DNA from: Branchiostoma floridae
Taxonomy: Eukaryota > Chordata > Leptocardii > Amphioxiformes > Branchiostomatidae
Length of the DNA stretch: 64,000 nucleotides
Assembly: GCF_000003815.2 (NCBI RefSeq)
Contig: NC_049996.1
Location: forward strand, 3,457,144-3,521,143
Direction: 5' to 3'
Shown: one piece after another, positions 31,697 through 41,253 of the stretch
Position numbering within the stretch: the first letter of the stretch is position 1
How the letters are laid out: each line of letters starts with the position of its first letter
Made by a program: the position numbers and the translations under genes
The notes under the pieces: model-generated
What the model saw: only the letters and a program-made list of their open reading frames with translations
Told to the model about the DNA's origin: nothing
Databases searched by the model: none

Positions 31697-33353
31697 CCCT
31701 ATTCAGACCGGGGGGGGGGGGCTTTTGAGGCCTGCGCCAACTTCGATGTCCTATAACACCAGAACGGCTTACGCTAGAACCACCATATTTGGTGAGTTTT
31801 CCTAAAATATTGTTGGCAGCAATTTTACGAAGTTTGAAAAATTTTCCATTTTTTCGTGTTGCCATGGCAACCATTTGTTGACAGGCAGTTTTGCCAAAAA
31901 TCACTATTTTTGGTTCTAGCAATGTATTTTTCACATTTATTTGGTATATTACTGCTATTTTAATACATAAATAAAATCTTGTATTATTTAGCATATCTTT
32001 CATAATTATATATGCATAAATTATGCTAATTTGAGGACGTCATCAGCCCAAAATCCAAGATGGCGGACCGTATGGCCAGATCAAGAATAACAAGCTAATT
32101 ATCCCTTAAAATTTGTAACTACCTGGTATTTTTTCATCAAAAACCTTCTAAATGAATGAATTTAGTCTAGAGTCCATTCCAAGACACCATGAGGGTTTTT
32201 AGGCGGTATTTATAATTAGTCTGAATTATTTTGAATAAAAGAATATCTGAGCCACAATAATTAAATTATTTTCAAAAAATTGACTAAGAAAATACTCATT
32301 TATTTGAATTTCTTTGAATATTTTAGAAACATTTTGAAAGTAACTGTACAAAAATATCTTTATTTAGAATAATTGTGAAACCTCTCTGTGATTATTTAAC
32401 ATTTACAAATATTTACAAAAAATGGTAAACCTGAACAAATGGTAAAATTAGTTTATTGCCCCCATAAAAGTAAGCCCTATTGTTGCATCTGTATATTTTT
32501 AGATTACACTGCTGGGCACTGGTGGATCCTTTGTGGTGGGCCATTGTTGCATGGCACCCAACCATACTTTGCAAGGATGTGTGAATTGCTATCTTACCAG
32601 CCCACCGAACCATTTACAAAAAATGGTAGAAAATGGTAAATGATGGTAGAATGCTGTTATCATTATTTAGAAACCATTAGAAGTATCCAATTCCACACCA
32701 TGAATATTTCCAAAGTTTTACAGGACCAGGGAAATATTTATAAAGTTGAAACAGTGTTAAAAATATTTCTGAAGTATCAAATGTCCTAGACATATAATTA
32801 CAAAACTTTAAAATCAATTCTAAACAATGGCAACAAACATCCGCATGGTGTCTTGGAATGGACTCTATTTCCATTGCCCTTTGTGATTATTTGTTGCAAA
32901 AAAAGTATTTTTAAAAATTCAAGGTGGTGGATATAATATGGCGGACCCCAACTCGTATCTTAGATGTGCATGACGTCATTTTATGACGTCATTTTGACGT
33001 CATTGATGTTGCTATTGCCAACGGAAGTCGTACTTAACATTATTATTCTGTTATCTGCACTTGTTGTTACATGTTTGTAGCATAACTTGAAGTTTTCTGA
33101 GAAGACCCTTTTTTCATGGGTTCGGCCAATATAATCAAATTGATGACGTCATAATTACGTCATCTTACGTCAACGCAACGTCAAACGTCAAATACTTGTC
33201 AGATATTATGTCGACATCACGTCCTGAAAATTTGGTGGCCCTACGGCACGTCGTTCAAGAGTTATAGGACTTAGAAGTGGAGGGCCTCAAAAGCCCACCC
33301 CCCCCCCCCCCCCCCGGTCCAGGGATGACCAATAAAGCCCGGTCTGAATAGGG
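31697..33353. mobile_element. piggyBac-like non-autonomous element
   Basis: Exact TTAA on both sides (31693-31696, 33354-33357), with CCCTATTCAGACCGG at the left and its reverse complement at the right. A further shared stretch (CTTTTGAGGCC..GTCCTATAAC) extends the inverted repeats past 100 bp. CCC-starting TIRs with TTAA targets are the piggyBac signature. No transposase frame. It splits the Penelope-like GIY-YIG frame. Confidence 0.85.
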
Positions 33354-33609
33354 TTAAGATGATGCCAAATGGCTGACGAAAATTTGCTTGTGCTGGCCCT
33401 GCAGTGTTGCTTATACCTTTCCTTTAGTGGTTAGCTTGTCTCCCCGATGTAGGTCTCCTTGCACTGCGTGTCATCACATTTCAGTCTGTAAATGAGAACT
33501 GACCTTTCCAGTGCTTGGAATGATGTTTTAAAGTAAATGATGGTTTTATTGATATATAGACACTTATTATATTTCAGCCATACATAGTATGGTGAAATAT
33601 ATTGTATTC

Positions 33610-33933
33610 GTAATGTTTCTTCTTTCTTTCTCCTGTCAAATCTTCAAAGTGATTCATCTCCGCCGTTCCTGGACCGAATGACCTGAAATTTGGCACAGGG
33701 GTAGAATGGGCCAATACCTTGATGCTTTTTTCTCAGTTTTTTCATATCTGCCTCTAAAATGATTTTATTGAGTAATGTTTCTTCTTTCTTTCTCCTGTCA
33801 AATCTTCAAAGTGATTCATCTCCGCCGTTCCTGGACCGAATGACCTGAAATTTGGCACAGGGGTAGAATGGGCCAATACCTTGATGCTTTTTTCTCAGTT
33901 TTTTCATATCTGCCTCTAAAATGATTTTATTGA
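33610..33933 (+). repeat. Perfect tandem duplication, 162-bp unit
   Basis: Two adjacent copies (33610-33771, 33772-33933) beginning GTAATGTTTCTTCTTTC, identical as far as I can read. Recent slippage or unequal exchange, or an assembly duplicate. Confidence 0.95.
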
Positions 33934-33964
33934 GATTTTTTGGTCAATTTTAGACCAAAACTGT

Positions 33965-34345
33965 ATATTTTGGCCCCTGTACCCTGGTATTACAACCAAA
34001 TGAGCTGAAATTTGACAGAGATGTGCCTTGATAATGCCCCCATATAAATTCGATAACACTTTTGGTGTACAGTACAACAAAATGCTTATTTTTGCGATTT
34101 TTTGACCAATTTTTGACCAAAAAAGGACACTTTTGGCTCCTGGACCTTGGTATTGCAACCGAATGAGCTGAAATTTGACACAGACGTGCCTTGATAATCC
34201 CTTCATATAAATTCAATAATAGTTTTGGTGTACAGTGCAACAAAATGCTTATTTTTGCGATTTTTGGCCAATTTTTGACCAAAAAAGGACACTTTTGGCT
34301 CCTGTACCCTGGTATTACAATTAAATGACCTGAAATTTGGTATAG
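33965..34345 (+). repeat. Tandem ~167-bp units
   Basis: Units starting near 33965, 34132 and 34299 share TTTTGGCTCCTGTACCCTGG, TGAGCTGAAATTTGACA and TTTTTGACCAAAAAAGGACAC; the third diverges part-way. The repeated peptide frames on the minus strand are shadows of this array. Confidence 0.9.
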
Positions 34346-35657
34346 ATAGGCATTAGATACTTGGCAACAAGATTCAAGTAAAATTTTTGACATAAACAAC
34401 TTTAAATGATTAATTTTGGCACTTTTCTGAGGGGAAATTTGTTTTCTTTTGGCCTCCTGACGTGACCTTCCGTGACCCCGCACAGAGCCACACCTGTGCG
34501 CGTCAGCCGGAGAGTTAATTGAATCAAAGACCTAGCCAATCAGCAAAGAGGAGGCCAAAGGCTAATTAATATTCATAAGCGGGGCCTCATGATCCCGTAT
34601 ATAGCAGTGTTCCCGCCAGGGGGAGCGAAGCCCGCCTAAGGCTCTCGCATTTTAGACTATTCAGAAGGCTTTATATTGTATCAGTTCTTAGGGGCATATC
34701 TATGATAATCGCAGCAGTCACTTAACTTCTCTTCAGGAGTTTAGCGTAACACTATTTCAGGTCAAACCGTCAAAGGCAACTAAAAACAAACTTTAACATT
34801 ACTGAGTTCAACAGTACTTATAACTTGTTATCCGAAGTTGAAACGCTAGCGATGGTATTTTCGCTGCGCTGTTAGCTCCGTGCGACTGTTGTTGACGGTC
34901 TTATAACGGTATATTTTGCACCCCTGTACCCTGGTATGAGTAACATTTGGTATAGATAGGCATAAGATAGTTGGTAAAATGATCCAAGTAAAATTTTTGG
35001 CATAAAGTACTGTAAAAGGCTTAATTACAGCACTTTTTTTAGGGGAAATTGGTTTTCTTTCGTTCTCCATGCCATGACCTTTCGGACGTTCACCCCACAG
35101 AGCCGACATCTGCACCTGCGTCTAGCCGGCAGGAAGAGTTAATTCAATTAATGGTTCAGCCAATCAGCGAAGAGGAAAGCGAAGGCTAATTAATATTCAT
35201 AAGCGGGACCACACAATACGTTAACTTGAAGACTCAGGCCGTACAGACTTCTCGCCAGGATTTTTTCAAAGCGTCGGACAGGGGTCCGGGGGCCGCCGAA
35301 TGTCCCTGGCGGGGTCCAGGGGCAGGGCCACTGTGGGGGGGACCCAGGTGGGCGAAGCCCCCCCGGAAGCTCTTGCATTTTAGACTATCGAGAAGGCTTC
35401 TTTTATCAGTTTTTTTAGGGCCATATCTACGATAATCGTAGCAGTCACTTACTTCTCTTCAGCAGTTTGACTTTAAAATATTTCGGGTCAAAGCTTCAAA
35501 GACAACTAAAACCTCATAAACAACAAACTTTACTTAGCTCAACAGTATACAAAAATATTGTACGGGTTGCCATCCTTAGTTGAAGCGCTTATTTATAGCG
35601 CTAGTATCTTCGCTGCATGCGCCGTTAGCCGCCGTGCGACTTTTGTTGACGGTCTGA
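34299..35657 (+). repeat. Head-to-tail tandem duplication (~0.6-0.75 kb units)
   Basis: Unit 1 34299-34902, unit 2 about 34915-35657. Both contain CTGTACCCTGGTAT.., GGTATAGATAGGCAT, GCTAATTAATATTCATAAGC, TTTTAGACTATC-GAGAAGGCTT and end TTGTTGACGGTCT. Divergence is clear, so the duplication is old. Confidence 0.85.
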
Positions 35658-35659
35658 TA

Positions 35660-36890
35660 TCCCTACGTCGCCGCCTCGCTGATATTCCCACGGACATGTT
35701 TCAAGAAAAATACCCAGCAAAAAACGCTGTTCTGCGTCAAATTCTATTCTATAAAACATGTGGGACTCAGTGTTACAGTCTAAATATATTGTAGAAGCAC
35801 CGCTGTAGGAAAGAAGGTCCAAGCAATGTAAAACATCACGTAGCATGAAGTTCGCTGTCAACTGGCACACAGCACATGACTGTTTGAAACTCTAAGTCTA
35901 ATCAACAGCCGTGTTTGATTGATAGCCGGCGGTCCTTTGATGAAGTCGGCGAAAGGTGCGTTAGTTAGAAAATCTGCGTTTAGTTTTGATACGTAATTAT
36001 AAGTTAGACAGTGGCGAGAATGATTATTTTCTCATCAATATTTCTCTTCAGAATTATTTGAACTTAATTGTACATCTAAACAATTGGCTTACCTGTGCAA
36101 TGTTTATATGATTAATGATCAGTGTACTGAAATCATGTGTAACGTATGGCTCCTAGTCAATAGATCAGCATTTTCTCTATAGTGACCACCTGTCTATAGT
36201 GGCCACATTTCCTAGTGCTGTTGTTGTTTGACATAAACTTTGAACATTTAAATTGTAAGTAACTTTAAACTGCCAGAGTTTCAGCCCAATAAAACACTCT
36301 CAGCGCCAGGGTATGAACAGACTGACCAGACAGACGAAAATAAATCCTCGAACAAGGTTCAATCGTATCTTCCGGGTCTGGCAGGAAGTTGTTAAACTAA
36401 AATAAGAATAGGCTCGATGGCTGATTGCATACAAAGTAAAACAGTTTAACAGTTTTACAGCTTGAAGAAAACAAACGCTCCTACAGTACCTGCACCTGCT
36501 TGATAATTATTAAATTGTATGCCCTACTTGAATAAAAAAAGTTCACTGCAATAATAAATGTACCCACATCACAAGGAGCTTATACTTTTTTTAAACTTAC
36601 ACCTAGTTATCGTACTGAAAATTGTTAATGACATTACATGAAGTCATTCAACAATTTTCAGTCATGATAAAAATTTTCTGAATGGAAGGTGTGATTATTG
36701 TCATTTTCTGAAAAATAGAAGCAAGCTCTGTTTTTACCTGGAATCAATTCACAATACCAGTCCACTGTGGGGGATAATGTACTGTTAAGAGGATGTTCCA
36801 TTTTTGCGCAGGGGTGATTTGGAACAGTCCAACGTTGCGTGGGAAGGGGTATGGCTGAAATATGCTGTATTTGCTCTTAAGCAAATGTCG
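35660..36890. other. No gene seen
   Basis: Non-coding part of the 3.3-kb insert. Its end (GGCTGAAATATGCTG) matches 25438. Confidence 0.4.
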
Positions 36891-37121
36891 GCCTTTCTAG
36901 TTATCTTTATATCCCTTGTTTACCTTTTCTTATTTTGCTAGAATGTATCACAGAACCTTTGTCAATTACCTTTTTGTTTATTTAGAACTCTGTTTAGAAC
37001 ACCTCTGTAGTTACCTACCATGTTTACTTTAGAACACCTTAGCCGTTACCTTTTTTGTTTATTTAGAACGTAAGAAGTATTCCTTATTCCGCAGAGTTGT
37101 AAACTTTTTATTTTTATTTCA

Positions 37122-37155
37122 CTGAAGAAGAACGACGGATGTCGTTTGAAACGTC
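37122..37155 (+). ncRNA. Hammerhead-ribozyme-like core, right arm of Penelope-like element
   Basis: Plus-strand copy of the motif at 31222-31255 (CTGAAGA, AACGAC/GTCGTT stem, GAAACGTC), in the inverted arm, antisense to the element's coding direction. Confidence 0.5.
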
Positions 37156-37595
37156 TGAATTAAATTTGATTTATCCACAAGAAGAGATTGAGCTTTCATC
37201 TATTCTTTAACTAGACGGGTGCTACACAAGATTGTTGAGATGTGTACACAACGTAAACTGGATACAGCACTGCAACAACAAAGTCTTGTATGCCGGGCTC
37301 CCCAAACTATCAACCAAAATACAAACAAGACGGATGAGGCTGGCGGGACATTGCTTCAGAAACAGCAAGGAAGTGGCGTCCAGCGTAGTCCTGTGGAGGC
37401 CAGTTCACGGAAAAAGGAGTCAGGGCAGACCACCCCTTACATACCTAGATGTATTAAGCCGGGATACTGGTCTACAGGCAGACAACTTGGGAAAGGCGAT
37501 GACTGACAGAAACTTCTGGGCTGCGACTGTGGTTCGGGTGGCAGGGGAGGAGCAGCACCCGACATAAGTCAAGTCAAGTAAGTCAAGTAAGTCAA

Positions 37596-38010
37596 GAAGA
37601 CTTATAGAATGTGATACTTATTATGCAACTTAACAGCCAATTTGCATAATTAATGAGGAAAAGTTCATAAATCCACTGCATTCCATTATAGTACTTTCAA
37701 AGTTGTCACATATGTAAAGAGGGAAGAGAGTAAGAGGTGTATTTAAAGACTTTGAAAGAGAATAAGTTAAAAATGGATAAAAAAAGGATCATCATGATTT
37801 TTGGTATGCTGATAGCTTAAGTAATGCTTGATACAATTTGATATCAATTAATTGTAACTTGGGATCTTATTTGCATAATCAATGCCGAAATTTTATAAAC
37901 CAACTCCAAGCATATAATTATAAAATAAAATGAGTAACGCATTTGTCTACAGACATCATTCTACATAACAAACTTGGTTTATTTGGCAAAGGTATGTGTT
38001 CGTGGAACTC
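37596..38010 (+). repeat. Octamer-containing repeat, right part
   Basis: Starts with the second copy of GAAGACTTAT and continues with ATTATGCAACTT, ATTTGCATAATTAATGAGG and CACATATGTAAAGAGGGAAG, the same family as 30400-30760. Confidence 0.8.
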
Positions 38011-38868
38011 TAGTTTTGTATATGATTAGCCTTTTTTCAGATGATCTTTGACCTCCAAACTTGCGCAAAAAACACTTTTTGTGATACAATACAATTATGA
38101 TTTAGATTGTAGATTGTAAATGTATTGTAGACTGATTTTAGATGAGTTCGTTTTGAGTTCTTTATAATGCCAGTGTAACGTTGTAACGCTGTAGCAGAAG
38201 ACAGACGGACCTGGAGACAACTCTCCATCTCCATGTCTACCTTGTCCCGCCCAACGACCTGGAGGTCAAGGGACTAGGTAGGTAGGTAGGTAGGTAACGT
38301 TATATTACTATTCTTGTGCAACTATCAGACCCTACATGTAGACTCCAATATCAGCAACGCTGCCTGAGAGTCTGTGTAATTTGTCGCATTTCCTAATAAA
38401 TACAGTAATTTGCCAGTCTTTGTAATTGCGCACTTACGCCCAGGCGTTAGGTGTACCGTTACTCACCTTGATCTTCCGGGTTCACCTAAACTTTTCCAGA
38501 GGTGTCTTGTGAGAGACTGACTACCTTTTCCTGGTCTTGAGATCTCAGTCGGGTCCTTAAACTTACCAGGAACTAAAGCCTGTCAACTCAGACGTCCTTA
38601 GACGTCCACTTAAGGCCCAACGGCGCCGTAAAGTTCGTTACTTACGCAGGTGAGAGGGGGAAAAGTAACCAGTAGGACTCACATGATTTACCCGATGACG
38701 TATGCAGAAGCCGGGTGAATGACCTCGTGACGATTTGCCCTTTTGGTCCGTGTTTATGTTAATTTAGATAATCATTAACGTTATGTAATACTTGTGCTCA
38801 GAATGCACGCATCGAATACTCCATTACATGTGAATTGAGTCTATATCTATGCGAATATGTAAGCGAAG
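38010..38868. other. No gene seen
   Basis: Contains a short (TAGG)n run at 38274-38296. No exon or element recognised. Confidence 0.4.
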
Positions 38869-39548
38869 AAGTACGCCGTTTCTTAACGTATGACTTCTGT
38901 CTTATTAACTCTGTTTAGGTCTTCTATCATAGGTGACTGATAAATTAACTTTTGCGCGGTTTTTTCTCAAACGTTCTCTGTAACGTTCTATAACTTAATG
39001 CGCTGAATACGCAAATGACGCAAATACATTTCACACTTTCTTGCAACTTAAATTTTAATTAATTTTAAATTTTATATATATACCTCATGTATCAACAGGT
39101 GAATAATTAATTACTGCAAACGTTTGAGCAATCTCTATCTTTCTTTGTATACGGGTCGAATACTGTAGCTGCAATTTCAATGATGATATTGCCAATGATT
39201 TGCTCGGCCACTGTTGTCCACCACCTTGCGATACATTGTTAAATTACAGGCAGGTGTTGGATATTCACCTCGTCGTATTAATTATTATAGACAGTAGGTA
39301 CCCAATCTCTCAGTAATGATGTTCAATAGTTTAATGAGATTGTTAAATGTTTACCCGGGGCACGTATACTAAGCTTCTACAACACGGGACCCTCAATTTA
39401 CGTCCCATCCGAAATACGAATGCCTAGAGCATTATTTGTGTCACAAGAATTATAAGACTCAGGTTAAGGTACATAAGCGCCTATTGACGTTAACGACACC
39501 AAGACGCTTTTGTCAGTCCTTTGGTGTCCTGCGTTGTATGACAGTGTG

Positions 39549-39588
<40 letters not shown>

Positions 39589-39640
39589 GTCTATCTGTCT
39601 ATCTCTCTATTCATCTCACTCTGTATGTGTGTTTATGTGT
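38869..39640 (+). repeat. Long diverged direct repeat, copy 2
   Basis: Same orientation and block order as 265-1135, 38.6 kb away, with many substitutions. Both copies run into a dinucleotide-rich tail: GT-like in copy 1, CT-rich (39546-39600) in copy 2. The pair brackets the whole ROCO locus. Confidence 0.7.
39546..39600 (+). repeat. (CT)n / (ATCT)n microsatellite
   Basis: CTCTCT run passing into ATCTATCTGTCT units. Confidence 0.95.
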
Positions 39641-39746
39641 GTGTGTATCTAGTGGATAGGTTAGGATAGGTTGTAATGATATTTGCTATGTGGGTAAGGG
39701 TTGACAAGACGTAGGTCAAGGTTGCGCGGTTTTCCCTAAAACTGGA

Positions 39747-39830
39747 TGTCCCTGTAGCTCAACTGGTATCTCACACAGTTCCAGGTAACTTGGAGACCAC
39801 GGTTCAATCCTGGGAAGGGCGTCTAGGTTG
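39747..39830 (+). mobile_element. tRNA-derived SINE head
   Basis: TAGCTCAACTG fits the pol III A box exactly and GGTTCAATCCT nearly fits the B box, 60 bp apart. CCTGTAGCTCAACTGG and AACTTGGAGACC are shared with an inverted copy at 63175-63262. The acceptor-stem ends do not pair as in a real tRNA. Confidence 0.65.
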
Positions 39831-40131
39831 GTACTGTTACCGAATTTTGGCAGGGACGAAGCACGTTAAAAGAGAAGGGTTATCAACACTGCTACAGAAA
39901 ACCCAGCTACAGAAACAGCTAACAGACTTGTGTGCTGGCATATGTGCCACTAGGAACTACAATGGTCCCACCGAACGAATTACTGTGTACCAAAGAGCTC
40001 TTCAGGTATCGATTTCTTCTCAATCGTAATGAGAAAGCCAAACAAAGCTCGCGCGACAGTAACCTGGAGTCCAGTGTATCGTGGCTTGGGCTACGTAACT
40101 ATAGTGCAGGCTCTCTACGGGGCAGATGTAG

Positions 40132-40253
40132 CTTTCTGCCGCCGGGGTAATCGTTCGCACCCGGTAGGATTTTCACGTGGTAGGATCGAGTTTTGCCCAG
40201 TGCTCCGTGGAAAAATTCTACCGGGTGTGAAAGATTACCCCGGCGGCAGAAAG
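40132..40253. repeat. Near-perfect 122-bp palindrome
   Basis: CTTTCTGCCGCCGGGGTAAT at the left and ATTACCCCGGCGGCAGAAAG at the right, with ACCCGGTAG / CTACCGGGT further in. Arms about 48 bp, spacer about 26 bp. Probably a foldback MITE. Confidence 0.85.
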
Positions 40254-40668
40254 ATTCTCCTGTCCCGAAGGTAGTCTAGCCAATCCACGGTAGACTGGTT
40301 CCAGGTTAGCACTACAGGACAACCATTCCGCGACACGTCACAGAAACCCTACACCACCCACAGCTGCTGTGTGCCACGCGCCGCGGCCAAAAATACGGAA
40401 CTTAGACAAATAAACCGACTAACACCCGGCTTAGTCCTCTAATTCTATCATATCCCTATGCATGTGCTTTATATAAATGTTTCTAAACCCACAGAACATA
40501 CCCAACGCAACAGAATTACTTGTTAAAACAAGCAAGCAATCGGTCTTGTTTTAATACTATTAAATACATAACGCTACATGCATATCTGGGCTTTCGTAGG
40601 GTATGAAGAAATCTTGCATCATGCATGTTAAAACATAACGTTACATATGAGCTAAAATAAACCATAGA

Positions 40669-40882
40669 TTTTACACTTGTTTTTGAAACCGTCGTACGAG
40701 ACATCGCATTTTCTGAGTGTAAAGAGAAATGAAGCGAAGTCTGAAATGTACTGCAGCCTACAATTGTAAAATACACTTCTGTAGTAGACTTTACACTCAG
40801 AAAAACAGCTGTAGTCTACCTATACGGAAGAAGTAGATTACGATGTGTCGTACGACAATTTCAAAAAAACGTGTGTAAAGCC
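40669..40882. mobile_element. MITE-like inverted repeat 5' of the first coiled-coil gene
   Basis: TTTACACTTGTTTTTGAAAC and GTCGTACGAGACATCG on the left face CGATGTGTCGTACGAC and GTGTGTAAAG on the right. About 370 bp upstream of the ATG at 41254, so it could lie in the promoter or 5' UTR. Confidence 0.65.
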
Positions 40883-41253
40883 TGAATGTTAGAAATAACC
40901 TATTTTAGGTCTTGACATTTTGATATAACGTTACATGACGTAAGCAGTCAGGAAATCTCAAACTCCCGGATATTCTTCGAGTGCTTTCAAAACAATACCA
41001 TATCCTGGTGCACGGCGTCATTCGATTGGATGGAAGATAATTGTTTTAATCGAGATTTCTTCTGATTGGTCAAAATCTACTGAAAAGCTAGCAACCAGTT
41101 TGATGACCAAAACAACACAATGCCGACAATAGTTTTGCTGTGCCTCAGTAAATGTGGAAATATTGGAGATATTTAACCTTAGTCGGGGTCGTTTAGATGT
41201 TTACAAGTGTTTACTACAAGAATTCTCTCCATATTTGTTTATGATTCTGAAAA

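Larger units (their letters stand above)
33577..36892. mobile_element. 3.3-kb repeat-filled insert in the right arm of the Penelope-like element
   Basis: The right arm breaks after GACACTTATTAT and resumes as TTATCTTTATATCCC, giving a TTAT overlap. The insert starts ATTTCAGCCATACATAG and ends GTCGGCCTTTCTAG. It contains the tandem repeats at 33610-33933 and 33965-34345 and the duplication at 34299-35657. Class is uncertain; a Helitron-like CTAG end is seen but the TTAT overlap argues against it. Confidence 0.65.
31140..37208 (-). mobile_element. Penelope-like element (GIY-YIG) with inverted terminal repeats
   Basis: Inserted in the retrotransposon with a 14-bp duplication AACTAGACGGGTGC (31126-31139 and 37209-37222). 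The minus strand encodes KCDDTQCKETYIGETS (33440-33490), a GIY-YIG endonuclease start. After the TTAA insertion the same frame resumes as IHSGHSFSLDTTDILDREPR, WFERG and, with small shifts, LSSAWNDVL at 31506. This is the usual Penelope C-terminus. The arms 31165-31548 and 33494-33576 plus 36895-37208 are inverted copies. The RT part is absent, so it is a truncated, dead copy. Confidence 0.85.
30761..37595 (+). mobile_element. 5'-truncated non-LTR retrotransposon, split by a later insertion
   Basis: Flanked by a 10-bp target duplication GAAGACTTAT (30751-30760 and 37596-37605). The left half encodes RT C-terminal sequence: VGLQMNAGKTKFMAFNQ, DFRYLGSHMGSTSKDINSRK, AAWRACNKLKQDM. The right half from 37223 encodes LSTKIQTRRMRLAGHCFRNS and VHGKRSQGRPPLTYLDVL. 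These blocks are typical of RTE-like endonuclease-RT elements. It ends in AAGTC/AAGTAAGTC simple repeats. Without the inner insertion it is only ~750 bp. Confidence 0.85.

Noticed and set aside
33916-34483. Minus-strand frames with repeated ISAHLVVIPGY / KCPFLVKNWPKI peptides
   Set aside because: Shadow of 167-bp tandem repeats; repeats differ by frame-neutral length but there is no start, splice site or homology.
33577-36892. Helitron identity for the 3.3-kb insert
   Set aside because: The right end CTAG fits CTRR, but the left edge lacks A/TC at the junction and a TTAT overlap is seen, which Helitrons do not make.
39747-39830. Functional tRNA gene
   Set aside because: A and B boxes are present, but the acceptor stem does not pair, the body is unrelated and the copy is dispersed (63175-63262), so it is a SINE head.
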